64,000 nucleotides of DNA from Paraconiothyrium sp. Pb-2020. Its lineage: Eukaryota > Ascomycota > Dothideomycetes > Pleosporales > Didymosphaeriaceae. The notes below the pieces were generated by a model. The model worked only from the letters and a program-made list of their open reading frames with translations, was not told where the DNA came from and did not search any database. Shown here piece after piece: positions 43,865 through 55,544 of this stretch. How positions within the stretch are numbered: position 1 is the first letter of the stretch; the number at the start of each line of letters is the position of its first letter. The stretch is from assembly GCA_022419385.1 (NCBI GenBank), contig JAJUBI010000004.1, forward strand, positions 1,779,286-1,843,285. Direction: 5' to 3'. The position numbers were made by a program, and so were the translations under genes.

Positions 43865-45338
43865 TCACGGGCACATGTACCAGGAGGAGGAAAACGAAAG
43901 CTCAAATTAGCCACTATGGAATTGCACTTATACCATAATGGACTACGCTCGTACACCAGACCGCTGGCGCTCATCGCACAACTATACCCAGGGGCATGCA
44001 AGTGCAAGGCTATATGAGTGGACATTACCTCAGCTGTTCTTCTTTCTAACTTGAGCGACGATTGTTCTTGATTTCCTTCTAAACTTCTAGCCCTATGAGG
44101 CAGGAAGCTTCTTTTTGTTGCACGATGGTACACCTTTGTGAGCTATTACTTACATGTGAGCACCACGTCTTTTCCAACTGATGCTCAGCCAAAGCTGAAT
44201 CCTGAGTCTGACTACAGATCACTAGTTGACTCCGACAAAAACGTAGGTTAGTGGCAACACAACTCGAATTCGTAGATTGACCGCAGGCTGGGAAAGTCCA
44301 AATACACAGGCCACATAGTCACGTCCGATACGATGGTAGGGATGACTGAAACGGAGAAAGCTCGGAATCCGGCACTAATGCTACCTGCTCTTCGTCCATG
44401 TCGCACAAACAACCTTGAAAGCGAGCCTAGCACCTGAAACTGTTGTCGGACATTGTGTTTGACAAGTACGACGTGGCTTTCATCATCTGTCGGTTGGAAT
44501 AGTTGAGACTAACATGCTGTCCTGGAGACCCTTCGGTAACTTGTTCCGCTCCAGGTGAGCATTGCAGTGTTCGTTGCTGTGCAAACCAGCGGTCTGTGGA
44601 CGGAGGCGCGCCAACACACCCAACGATCGAGAGCAAAGCGGAAATCCTGATATTCTATTGAACGTCCATCATCCCAGGAGATAACGAAGCTCAACAAATT
44701 TTATTGTGGGACGGCGTCGCATCCAGCTCACGTTTTGCGCGCAGGTGGTGAGCTGGACGCCGGCGGTGGTGTGACGCGTGGCGCAACTTGTCGCTCACCG
44801 TGTTGTTATCGCAGCGCACAGACCCTCTAACGGTCGGTACCGTCTCACTCGGGAATATCCGCTGTCCAACAACGTGATTTTGACGGTGTAGGCGAAGCTA
44901 ATATTTGAGCCTCCCTGAGCCTCATTTTGAAGCCCTTATAAACGTCTGAGCCCCTCATCCTATGAATCGTCACAGAGACATTTTCCATTGTTACTCGCAA
45001 CAACGACTAGCTCAACACCAACTTCCGGAGAACCTTCCGGATAAAGCCAACAATCAACATCAACTGGAGGCTAGCTCTCCCATGACCGCAACCTCGATAT
45101 CGCCAGTCATCATTCGACCAGCATTTCCAATACTATCAGCAGCATCGACACCGAACAGTTCGAACACCTCGACACCAGTAACTTCACCACCTCAAACTCC
45201 TATAGACCCTTGTTTCACAGCGGCTGCTGCTTCGCGACAACACGAACCACAACCCGCGCACCCCCGGTCCAATTCGTATTCCCAAAGTGTTTTCCTACCG
45301 AGATCGAAGACCAATCGGTTGAGGACACAAGAGCAAGA
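43865..45338. other. Upstream region of the 2EXR-type gene
   Basis: No independent gene was called. The plus-strand frame at 44962-45540 (192 codons, Ser/Thr/Pro/Gln-rich) may be the true first exon of the next gene; see that entry. Confidence 0.4.
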
Positions 45339-46268
45339 ATGGCAACATACGCCCTCTACTACCATCCAAATCCCACCGTGGTATACAACCGAGCGAGCCC
45401 ATATCCAACCGTTGCGCCTTCGCATCCCACACTCCAGCTACTCGGCACAGAACCAGGCGTACCACGACCAACAAGGAAAGAGCAAAGCCCCGGGTGCGCT
45501 CTGTCTGATGTCCAACGCCAGTCCGTACCCTCGAGCCTGAAATCCCAACCTGGCACGACTTCCACCCAAGAAGACTCCTATTTCTTCAAGCTCCCCGCAG
45601 AGCTCAGGAACCAAATATACAAGGAGCTTCTCTGCCCAGACGCCGTGAACCTGACCAGCATCACGAAGCGTGCAAATGACCTCAACGTGCGGCACTACAA
45701 CCAGACCTCGACATCGACATCGCTTCACCCAGCTATCCTGTCATCCTGCCGCAAAATCCACGATGAAGCGACTGCGCTCCTTTATGCGCCTCACATATTC
45801 CATGCGCACCCTTCTCTCCTGGCTTCGCTTCCGCATCTTACATCCTCCGCGAAACCTGTCCTGTACCCCAGCGTTACAAACCTCATCTCGCGCTGGCAGA
45901 TTTGTCTACGGTTGGACACAGACCCGCAGTTTACCGCTACACAAGCTGCAGCTGCGTTTTCTGGCGCAGAATACCTCGAGATCCGGGTATGGCAGGCGCA
46001 GTTTGAAGCGTGCGACTACGCTATATTGAAGCTGTTTACCGCTGTCCGTGGCGTGCAATTCGCACGTGTGGGTGGTGATGTAGATGCAAAGCTAGCGAGG
46101 TGGTTGGAGGAGCAGATGATGAGGCCCAAAGAAGAAGGGTGTGAGGAGGTATGTCAGGATGACGAAGTGTGTTCGTGGACGGGAATGAGGGAGATGCTTT
46201 GTGGCAGATGTTATGATAAGGTGTCCAGCTTAGGAACAGGGGTATTGCGGTTGCAGGAAGTTCGATGA
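45339..46268 (+). CDS. 2EXR/F-box-like domain protein, 5' end uncertain
   Basis: The simple model is one exon from the Met at 45339, 309 residues. The core DSYFFKLPAELRNQIYKELLC is the F-box-like/2EXR start found in many Dothideomycete proteins. It is followed by the helix HPAILSSCRKIHDEATALLYAPHIF (landmarks SSCRKIHDEA and LLYAPHIF). CEEVCQ and LCGRCYDK lie near the C-terminus. An alternative uses the overlapping frame 44962-45489, donor GTCCGT at 45521, acceptor CCCAAG ending about 45570, giving SNAK|DSYFFKL in frame. Both N-termini are low-complexity, so homology to the core does not choose between them. Likely a protein-interaction module; no pathway can be assigned. Confidence 0.7.
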   Translation: MATYALYYHPNPTVVYNRASPYPTVAPSHPTLQLLGTEPGVPRPTRKEQSPGCALSDVQRQSVPSSLKSQPGTTSTQEDSYFFKLPAELRNQIYKELLCPDAVNLTSITKRANDLNVRHYNQTSTSTSLHPAILSSCRKIHDEATALLYAPHIFHAHPSLLASLPHLTSSAKPVLYPSVTNLISRWQICLRLDTDPQFTATQAAAAFSGAEYLEIRVWQAQFEACDYAILKLFTAVRGVQFARVGGDVDAKLARWLEEQMMRPKEEGCEEVCQDDEVCSWTGMREMLCGRCYDKVSSLGTGVLRLQEVR

Positions 46269-47908
46269 GTAGAAAGTGTGTTGAGGGATGGATTGGGGTT
46301 TGTGCCAGGGATGAACAGGAATTTGGGGCAGTTATTTATTTCATGTTTTAAAGGTTTAGATCACCTACACATTATAATCCATTCATGTCTGAAAATTTGG
46401 AAACCTGTAGCGAGTGCGGTATCATCGATTCTGCACTTCGTTGTCGGGTGGCAGAAGTTGAATCTTTTGCCATCAAGCTGTACTCGTAGTTTTAGGGTTT
46501 ACAAGCGCACTAACCCAGCAAGGAAATGACAGGCATTGCATGCCTATCATAGAATGTTTGGACAACTTATCGTATCACCCTTCGAGCCAATGTTAGGACA
46601 AGCACCGATTTCAGCATACACAATGGTATACCATACTCGTAGCACCGCCTCATGATTCAGTAAAAAATTCATTCAAGAGTTTTCGCAAGGTAGGACAGCA
46701 ACGCAACTCAGGCCCCACGGAACCACCAGAGACGATCAACGATCGTCAAGTAGTCGTAACACAATCCTACCCATAGTTTCTTCTACCCAGATCTCCACCT
46801 ATACCTTACTTCATGTCACACCACTGGTGTACATCACCTCACTTCAATGGAGAAGGTCAACTCGGTGTCTTACCTCATAATGTCCACCGCACGAAATTTC
46901 GGTGGGGCACTTGAAACAACACACAATCCTTCCCCTGTGCCCACGACTCAGGCATGCTCAGACTTATGCAGCGTGCAGGGACGAATGGACTAGTCCAAAG
47001 GCCAGATTCGCTATCCCTGCGCGCATCGCAGAAGTATCCACACAACTTGTGCGTACAAAAAAGGTGTAAGGTGTACCTTCTAGGATCTATGTGTCACTAG
47101 TCTAGTGCAGGGTCTGGAATGCATCGTGAGTCGTAATATCTGCAGAGCAGGGTGCGATGAAGTGCTGGCAGGTGATGACAGGAGCAAAAAGGGGGTATTA
47201 CATCTGATTGGCGCGAAGTTAGCCTGGCTGTTACGTGCGATGGTGTCAGCGACAACAGCGGAATCGTGAGGCAAAAATCTGATAAGATGGCTCCGAGATC
47301 TCAGCGGAAGGCTGCTCCGAGCGTGCGATCGGAGTTCGACGTGACGGAAAGGTATCCGTCGGGATGCCAAGCATCGGACTGGGTGATTTTTCAGCCGGTC
47401 ATGTGAATCCGGGATACCGGCGCGACTGCGGTGGTGTGACGCGTGAGCTACCTAGGAACTTCGAGAACACCCCGTGCATAGGGGTGAAGGGCCGGGAATA
47501 ATCTGTGAACTGAGTCACAGGTATGCATCACAGGGACAACAAGGTTTGACGAGGTTGTTGTTTGGTAAATTCGAGGATGAATTGATTCGGTCCTCTACTA
47601 GGCATTAATGTGGGTACTACGTAAGACTTTTGTTCATCCTGCAGGTGAAATTCGAAATTCGAGATTCCTCAAAAATTCGTTGGCGAGGCTTAAGCCATCC
47701 AGCCATATCCAAAAACTCCGCGCTAGTGTACAGATCCCAAATTGTTGAAGTGAAGAGGCATTGTGAAAGCGAAGATGCTTCTGGTGAAATAAACAAACTC
47801 GATGTTGAACTATTCAACATGGGGTATATCCGTCTCGAATCCAACCATTGTTAATCCAGAAGTCTGCGACTTTTTATGACCATAAGGAAATTCGTAATGC
47901 GATGCTTC
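46269..47908. other. Gene-poor stretch, convergent 3' ends
   Basis: No convincing coding region or RNA gene between the 2EXR-type gene (plus) and the arrestin gene (minus). Confidence 0.4.
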
Positions 47909-49264
47909 TCAACCAAGGTGGAGGTCATCGTGATCGTCGTGCAGTGGTGGGCCATCGTAATCGGTGATGTAGGTGGGTGGGCTAGCAGGAACGTCCTCGT
48001 ACAGTGGCGGTTGTTCCTCATCCCAGGAAATGCCCATGCCGGAACGCTCGGTGAGCACGAGGTGGAACTGGGTTCGAAGGACACGAGCAGCGCCGGTCGG
48101 GGTTGCCTGGCTCAGCTTCTTGAGCGGAGCCCATTCTTCGGCAACGACCATCTCAATGACCAAGTTGTGCCTAACGCTCATTCCGCTCTGGCTGTCCATG
48201 TCACAGAGAGGATTATGGGCGATGTTGCACCGGGCGCGGAATTCGCAATCGATGTTGCCCTCGGTGAAGTCGGTCTTCCAACCCGTTTTGACCTCCTCGC
48301 TGGCGATGGTGCGGGTGTCATCGTGGAGAATGCCCTTTCCTTCCCCGCCAACCTTGTTGGCGTGCTTGGGGCAGGCGGGGGAGATAGACTTCTGAGTCTC
48401 CTCTATGCGCCAATTGAGCTTGCGGAGGCGCCAGCGCGACTGCGAGTCATCTTTAGTCTGTGTTACACCAGAGAGGCGCATTTCGACACCAAAGTCGCCA
48501 ATAGGATGGACGACCGGTGGCAGTTTGACCGATGCGGTAAGGTTGGTGGGAGGGAAAATGCGGATCGAGTGCTTGTCAGGACCGGGGACGATTGAGCGCT
48601 TGATGTCTAGAGCGCGCTTGTACTCCAGCTTCTTGCCATTGGACAAGGTAGCAACAGCGTCCAGGTAGTAATCGAGGGTGGTAATTTGGCCGTGCGTAGT
48701 TGCAGGCAGGTGACCAGGGACGAGATGGCTAAAAGGGAAAGAGTGGTCGCCAAAGTTCAGCTGGACGGCTCCCCGCAAAAACTCCCACTTGTGGATCTCG
48801 GTGGTCTGGGAAGTGCAGTCTGGGCAATGCTGGTGCACAGGCTTTTTTGTGGTGACAATGGCAAGAAGCCGCATGACCATGTTATCGACGGTTACATTTG
48901 GCTCGTGGACCTCAATCTTGAGCAAGCCAGAAATGATGGCACCGGTAGATGACTGCGGCGAGTTGAAGAAGACCAGTGGAGGCGACTCGACGACCATGTT
49001 CAGCACGGCTGCAGGCTGGGGTTCCGCTTTGGGACTGGCCTTTGGGCTCTTCTTGAACGAGTTCTGACGAGAGCCCAAGCCATGACGTTTGAAAGCCTCC
49101 ATGACGAGCGACTCTTGTGATTTGTTTTTCGAGGGGCGCTCGACAGAATAGACAGGGGGGAACAGGGGCGGTATGTCGGAATGGTTCTTCTGGCCTTTTA
49201 ACTGGTCAAAGGGCGGCGATGACGCAGGCGCGGGGCGAACAAGAGAAAGCAGACGGCCCGGCAT
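47909..49264 (-). CDS. LDB19/Art1-type alpha-arrestin
   Basis: Single exon, 451 residues. A 90-residue Ser/Lys-rich N-terminus precedes the arrestin fold: SPPLVFFNSPQSSTGAIISG, LLKIEVHEPNVTVDNMVMRL, CPDCTSQTTEIHKWEFL, FPFSHLVPGHLPATTHG, LDYYLDAVATLSNGKKLEYK. The central part has PVVHPIGDFGVEMRLSG. The LDB19 domain is the closest match. The C-terminus carries PPLYE and SPPTY, the PY motifs used to recruit Rsp5/HulA-type ubiquitin ligases for endocytosis of plasma-membrane transporters. No membrane segment is present, as expected for a cytosolic adaptor. Confidence 0.9.
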   Translation of the reverse strand: MPGRLLSLVRPAPASSPPFDQLKGQKNHSDIPPLFPPVYSVERPSKNKSQESLVMEAFKRHGLGSRQNSFKKSPKASPKAEPQPAAVLNMVVESPPLVFFNSPQSSTGAIISGLLKIEVHEPNVTVDNMVMRLLAIVTTKKPVHQHCPDCTSQTTEIHKWEFLRGAVQLNFGDHSFPFSHLVPGHLPATTHGQITTLDYYLDAVATLSNGKKLEYKRALDIKRSIVPGPDKHSIRIFPPTNLTASVKLPPVVHPIGDFGVEMRLSGVTQTKDDSQSRWRLRKLNWRIEETQKSISPACPKHANKVGGEGKGILHDDTRTIASEEVKTGWKTDFTEGNIDCEFRARCNIAHNPLCDMDSQSGMSVRHNLVIEMVVAEEWAPLKKLSQATPTGAARVLRTQFHLVLTERSGMGISWDEEQPPLYEDVPASPPTYITDYDGPPLHDDHDDLHLG

Positions 49265-52200
49265 AATTCCAAGCTAGCGGACAAAGGTCGCTGCAGAGAA
49301 ATCCGGGGTGCGTGAGGCGGGCGTCGAGGTGTGCTGGGCTGCGATAAGAAATGCAAGTGGTGTGTGGGGTATCTCCGGGGCGGCGTGGGTGGTATCGTGG
49401 TGTGGATGCGGTTCGATGTAAGAGATCCCTACGAGTTGATCTTGTGGACGTTCAATTGATGGAGCAGGACAAGCGGACAGAACATCGCGGTGAGGGCAGA
49501 ATAGCAGGACCTGGGGGAGCAAGGCTTTTAAACAAAGCTGTCGAAAGTCGGACGGGGTTTTTACATGATGAAAATTCCATGACTGGTAGCCCCCCGTGAG
49601 CAAGTGTCTGATGGCATGGCGTAACCGCGTCCAAGCTTTTCACAAGCAGCGCTAGCCTGCTTCCAGGCGCCGCATCCCTGCGCGCCTGAGTACGTTTTTG
49701 GGTCATGAGGCTGCCTGCACCTGCCGCGCACGGGCTGCCGCTGCCTATGATCGCCCCAGCGCGCCTGCCTCTGAGCACTCGGCCAACCTCACCTCCAGCT
49801 GCATGCGTGTCCGCCGCCGCCGCCGTCGCCCTCTGCGCCCTCTCCCTCTTAAAAGCGGTGGCTAGCGGCTGGCTGGCTGCTGGCGCCGTCGCAGGCCGCT
49901 GCTGCGCACTCCGTTGCGAGGGCTCGGGGTGCTCCATCGGACCTCAGCCTTTGCTCGCCGTCGGCCAAGTCGCCCACACCGCGATGCGTCGACACGCTGC
50001 GCTACGGATCCTGGGGATGGAAGGTACCCGCGGTGCCCTCCACCGTCATTGGGCCATCATACATGGCACGAGGATCGCAAGACCGCTCCCCCGCAATCTT
50101 GAGAGAGCATGGCGTTGTGCAAATGGGATGCGGGCGTCGAGCAGTCGAGCATCTCCTCGGAGCTCCCCAGACATGGTCCCGCCCAGGGCGCACTTGATCC
50201 CCTCGCGCAGCCTCCTGGCCGCTCGTCAACTGCCCTCGCGAACCTGTGTCTTTGTTCGCAAATTGTGCAACTCGCAGCCCACGCCACCTTTCGTGATGCA
50301 TTCAGTCCACTTGGATCTGATGCCAAGGCGCCGCACGTTAGGTAATGTCGAAAATTCTGCTAGGGACCCGTCGACCAAGCGGAGCAGCGGCATGGTGCCC
50401 GTGTAGCCTCGCCTGACTCACCTCAGCGAAGGTCACCGCCCACCTGAGCCCATCGCGAACGTTGCTGTAGCGAATCTCCACTCACCAGCAATCCAGACTC
50501 TGCCGCACATGTACCCGGGCTTCGCTACGCGATCAAGCAACGCCGCATGCAGCAGAAGCTGGCGAGCTTCCCCACCGCTCCTTCCGGGCCCCCGACACGT
50601 CGCCGGTACCTGAGATGAGATGGAGCCATACCGCCCGCATCCAACGTGACCTCCAGGGTGCCTCCTCAGGGCATCTCACGATGCTTCGCTTATTTTTGGT
50701 ACACGGAGCCTCATCCGGAAAGACTAAGCTAGCTGGATCGCCTGCCGTCGTTAAGCGCGTGCATCGGTCCAGTTTCGGGCACAATTATGCAGCCTCTGCA
50801 TCCCAACATCGCAGTTCTATACCGCAGACCCACCGCAACCGTTTCGCGGTGGAGCCCACCAGCAGTTTCTTCGCAAATCGTTGACGCCAGTCCCGCACAG
50901 TACTCCTTCACGCCTTCGCGACGGTCTGGCCACCGTCCACGCATTGCACCATCGTCGTGTCAATCACCGCCTTGCGCCATTTCCATGTTTCATGACCTAA
51001 CACATCACGATATTGGACCCTGCTCACCGCTCATCATGACTACGTCTCGACGTTGTTCTTGTACAGCGCAACGGCCGGTGAGACGACATCTGCCGCAATA
51101 TCTGGCTTTGGGAACGACCTCTCCCTCCCCATCGGCATGTGGCTTGTGAGGACGGAGTTGCGCGATGTCCAGCCCTACGCGGCGATCCGAGCATCTTTTC
51201 GCCGCGGTATCCCGGTCATCGCGACCTGGTCACTTCTCGAACTGTCGCCTTGGTCCTGCAACAAGAACCAAGGCTTGGTGACAGCCGACCTCACCGCTTG
51301 TATCAGATGTTGCATCTTAGTGCTATGTCCATCTTCTGCTGCACCGCACGTAGTGGCCGCGTTCGGATGCGGACCAAAAGATGCAGGGCGTCTCTAGTAT
51401 CCTGTGCGCCATCCTCGAAGTGCCGTCCACAACGCACATGCAGCTCGTGATATCGCAGCCACGCAGCCACGCTTCTAGTGCCCGCAATAGAACTTCCTCT
51501 CCCTTGCTCGTGGCCTCTCTTGCATAGCATCGGAAAGTCGAAGTGCTCGAACACCCTCGTATACACTTGCCTGAACCGTCCTAGCCGGATCGCAGCTCCC
51601 AATTGGGTGCCAGAACGCGGACAGTAGGTCGGTGAGGCTGACAGGTATGTCACTACGTACCTCAAAGTCCTCCTCTTTTTTTCTACGCCTTTCCCAGTAA
51701 ATTAATCCTTGTATCACAATCTCCTATAACGTCTTTGAAGCAAGGAAATTGAACACGTCGGCTCCAGAAGATAGTATCCTCAAAATGGCACAATGCAGCG
51801 CCACGCTTGGTTTTGGGTGCAGTCTCTTGACTGATGACTCTACTGATATCTCTGTCATCTTTCCTTGTCATTATGTTCCACAGATACGATAGCACGGGAA
51901 GCGTTGACAAGCAGTAGTGAGCAGCTTTCGATGTCATGAAGAAAGAGCTATGGACAATTGAGTAGAAACGCCCATCGAGCTGCCCGTACCATTCACATCC
52001 GACGTTCAAGCATGCACGTAGCTAGCTTGATCTTGTACGCATGTGACTTCGACCGGTTCGCATGCATGAAGTCTACTGGTGGGAAACTCTGAAAAAAGCC
52101 GATCCTAGAATATGTGTTGCCTGACTGACGCGCACTCATGTTCTCGCACGTAGCAGTCGTAGTACGCTGTATCCTAGCCCAAGTTCAGACGGACGATCGG

Positions 52201-52346
52201 TCTCTATTCATTGCTATTCATGCTGCATTCCCGACTAGTAGCCCGTGTCAACTCAATTTGTATGATGAGACAAGAGTCCGACTAGCTGTATCGCCCTTCT
52301 TGCCGGCTTTGGATGACCACTCCGTACCCATGCGCGGTGCAACTCA
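49265..52346. other. Gene-poor stretch, about 3 kb, GC-rich in its left part
   Basis: Long open frames occur around 49.5-51.4 kb on several strands at once, which high GC content produces by chance. None shows a domain, signal peptide or protein-like low bias. A GCC-rich run lies near 49810. The left end should contain the arrestin promoter. Confidence 0.4.
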
Positions 52347-53005
52347 TCAGTTCCGGCACTTAAAGAAGCAGCTCAAGACCATATCCTAAGCTAATTAGCA
52401 AACACCATTCATTGTTTCGTGCACGCAACCTACCCTCTCGGCCTCAGGATCGGTTTTGTCGCAGCGTATCTCGTCCTTCGACCACCGCTGATCATACCTG
52501 CACCCGTACCTAGTTGTCGCCCCATCGTCGTCCTCATTCCACGTCACGATCTCCGGAAGGTGCGTGGTCAAATTATTCCACGCCCAAGCAAAGTGAACCT
52601 TGTCGTTGCCGGCCCCATTCAGTTCGTCATTAGCGAGACGGTCGATTGACAGATCACCTTCAATCAACTCGTTGCGGCTGGTGATGTGGGTGGCCAGTGG
52701 GTCGGTCGAGATGACTTGCTCGTCGTTGGGAACGGGAACAGCAGACATCGATGGGGTGAGCAGGTTGGAGATTTTCGCAACCGTGATCTTGGTAGTGGTG
52801 GGGTGGAAGGTACATTTCTCTGTGATATGAGTGGTAAAGGTGCAGTTTCCTGGGATGCGAGATTATTACAGCAGTACAGAGGATGTTACACCAGAAAGAC
52901 CTAGGTGCGCCGAGTTGACTTACGAGCATCTCGGATGACGAGGGCACCAGGCGCTGCGGCAGCCACTGCGGCGAACACGAGGAGGGTGAGGAGGTTGCAA
53001 AACAT
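52347..53005 (-). CDS. Small secreted six-cysteine protein (tandem paralogue A)
   Basis: Three exons (53005-52924, 52849-52434, 52385-52347) encode 178 residues. The signal peptide is MFCNLLTLLVFAAVAAAAPG. Mature cysteines lie in NCTFTTHITEKCTF, YGCRYDQRWS, IRCDK and, after the second intron, SCFFKC: six in total. The last exon was chosen because acceptor CTTAG gives ERD(M)VLSCFFKC, matching ERDKLLDCWFKC in the neighbour. The paralogue at 53322-53982 has the same exon phases and cysteine order. Family is not recognised. Small size, secretion and paired cysteines fit an apoplastic effector or cell-surface defence protein, which is inference. Confidence 0.78.
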
Positions 53006-53321
53006 TTTGTACGCAATCAGAATGCTCTCCGATTGTTTCCTGTTCGGTGATGGAGGTAAGCTAGACAAGCTCGCAATGCTTTGCAAAGGTTGGCTTGATG
53101 GGGAACAAACTGTCAAGCGAGAAAGGGTGGGTTTTCAATTTGGCAGGTAAATGAATTGATCAGAGCTTAGGTATTACAGCCCAGGCACGTGCATGACTTC
53201 CGAAGTAAGAGACAACTGCAGGCAAACGCTCTCTGAGGCCGCTTTTGAACTATCCCTCGCTAACTAAACCCAATCAGGTGCCCCGTGTGACTTCAGCCTG
53301 CCCTTCTGCTTCCGCTCCACC

Positions 53322-53982
53322 TCAAGATTCCGAATCAGCTACGGCATTGCACTTGAACCAGCAGTCTAGTAACTTGTCCTGTGCACCGTTAGTTTGAATC
53401 TTTGGGCCCATCTGTCATGCACTGTACACACCCGCTCGTCCACAGGATGACCACCATCACATTGCGCCGCGGTGGAACTCCAATCCTGCTGCACAATGCA
53501 ACCGTATCGGCCGTCCGTCCCTTCCTTGTCCTCGCTCCACCTTTCTGTGACCGGACGTCCTCCAGAAGGCCCGTATGTCCACTGGAACTCGACTTTCATG
53601 TTGTTCGGGCGCTCAATATCGAGCCTACCGGTAATACTCTCTCTGGGATTGCTTGCGTAGATGGTGAGTGGCCTGTCGTCGATGTCGAGCCCCTCCGTGT
53701 AGTTAGTGATGCCGTTGCCCCATGGTGAGAGAATCGTATTGAGACGAGCTGATGTACTGAGGTCGGGGGTAGTGTCGAATTGGCAGACCTCGGTGATGTG
53801 GACGGTGAAGTTACAGTTTACTATGACGTGTATTAGCGGCTCTATCAGACGTTGAAAGTACAATGTGTATGTCGATGCGCGTGTTATCTTGACATACGGT
53901 GGTGACCTTGGGGAGCCTGCGGGCCAGGCGCGGCCATGCCCATTACGAGAAATGAGACGAAGGCGAGGAGAGTGACGAGCAT
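53322..53982 (-). CDS. Small secreted six-cysteine protein (tandem paralogue B)
   Basis: Three exons (53982-53898, 53820-53432, 53378-53322) encode 176 residues. The signal peptide is MLVTLLAFVSFLVMGMAAPG. The mature part begins LNCNFTVHITEVCQFDTT and continues to VEFQWTYGPSG, RYGCIVQQDWSS, AQCDGG and KLLDCWFKC, keeping the six-cysteine order of paralogue A. Intron positions and phases match. Overall residue identity is low away from the cysteines, so the duplication is old or the proteins evolve fast. No known family was recognised. Confidence 0.78.
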
Positions 53983-55544
53983 CCTAGCTGCAACTGTAAT
54001 GGAGGCTGCTCCCTTGATGTGTGGTTTTCTGTCGTCGCAAGATTTTCGTAGATCTAGAAACCCTTCGGCCGCAGGTTCTGAATGTCAATCGCATCAAGAT
54101 AATGGAGGCGGATGGAATGTATGCAATGTGCGAGCAGCTGTGAATGCTAGCAATGGAGGAGACCTGGTTGAAGTGCTCGAGTGCAACGCATGTGCACGGA
54201 CTTGAAGTGAAGGTAGCACATCGCAAGGCGGAAATTAACACTCAATTTCCGTATGCACATGCGTATGTTGTAGTATGGGAAACTCGGCCCATAGAGTGCG
54301 CCGAGTTGTGTTGAACTAGTATCATTGATTGCAAATTGAACCGGTCGTATATCCGATCCCTACATTTTTCTTGGGTTGATTCCACCCCGCGCGTGCTGGG
54401 AAACTAGTGGTGGAGGTCTTAGAATCCATGATGTCGATCTATCGATACCTAATGATGGACATAAGGAACGTCAGCCAATCAAATGGTGGTTGGGTATTGT
54501 CATGTCCCATGCCATTGCTAGATAAACATGGAGTCCTAAAAAGACCCCTTCTAGCCTATTAGACGCTCCACGCACCGTATAATGCAGCACCTCCGTTCCT
54601 AAGTCATGCACTGATATCGGCCATTGTTGTGTTGATGATCAAAACCGATGAAGAGCAGATTCACATACGGGGCATGAATGAAACGTACCATTTTAGCTTC
54701 GTCAAGACCATCTATGATCCTTTGGTCGACACAAAAAACTGAACGAGCTCTTCCGGCAATGTGAGACGGCCGTTAGGTTTCAAACCAAATACGTATCATA
54801 AAGCGAGTTACACTAGGCTAGACTATTAAATTTTCAGCTTATAGCTAATTGTCTAACAATTTAGCATAGGGATCCGAAACTCTGGCACTATGAAGTTCGA
54901 GTTTTTGTGTCACCCACTGTGTGAACTTGGCCTAATGAACGTCATTATCAGATTCTTAGGCCGATACGAACATTGGGACGGACAAGTCATCATGCGATAC
55001 TAACAACCGTCAGCACTCATGCACTCGACGTCCAGAAAGCCATGCCCACTTACTCGCGCTGCCCCTCGCTTCTTGCAGTTGTTACACGCACTTTACCTAG
55101 AGCCCCAGTAGCCCTCTGAGCTGACACTCCATACCTTCATATTATAATATTGCGTGTCATCCTCGCTGCTAATGAACCATATTGATGCGAAAATGTCATC
55201 TCATCATAACTCAGGCTCACTTCGCATATTGAGTACAGCTTTGGTTGATCCAGCTTTTCCAAGGCTCCGAGCCAATGCCAATATCACTACCACCTCTCTC
55301 GACCTTTACAGGTACGCTGATATACCATAGCACGACAATCCATGATTGTGCATATATAAACACTTGCGATCGTGGTGCTAAGAATAAAGGCAGGAGATAC
55401 GGGCTTCGCCGAAGCACATACAGCCACGACCGACCAGAAAATGTCCGCAGAAGAGCTTCACGTTTTGTTATACCTATGGCAGATTCCCTACACCTATAAG
55501 CGAACGTACCTCAAACCCAACACCCTAAGCCCCCATCCATCCCT
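53983..55544. other. Gene-poor, AT-richer stretch with a dispersed-repeat fragment
   Basis: No coding region seen. The segment 54727-54823 resembles 63682-63786; see that repeat. Confidence 0.4.
54727..54823 (+). repeat. Dispersed repeat fragment, copy 1
   Basis: It shares CGACACAAxAAACTGAACxA-GCTC, then TTAGGTT, TATCATAAAG and a CTAGGCT ending, in the same order, with the segment at 63682-63786. Spacers between blocks differ, as in decayed transposon or mutated repeat copies. Confidence 0.55.

Noticed and set aside
47876..48595. 239-codon plus-strand frame over the arrestin gene
   Set aside because: Antisense shadow; the minus strand has a full arrestin fold with PY motifs.
49705..50406. 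233-codon plus-strand frame
   Set aside because: GC-rich Ala/Pro/Arg composition, overlapping open frames on the other strand, no domain.
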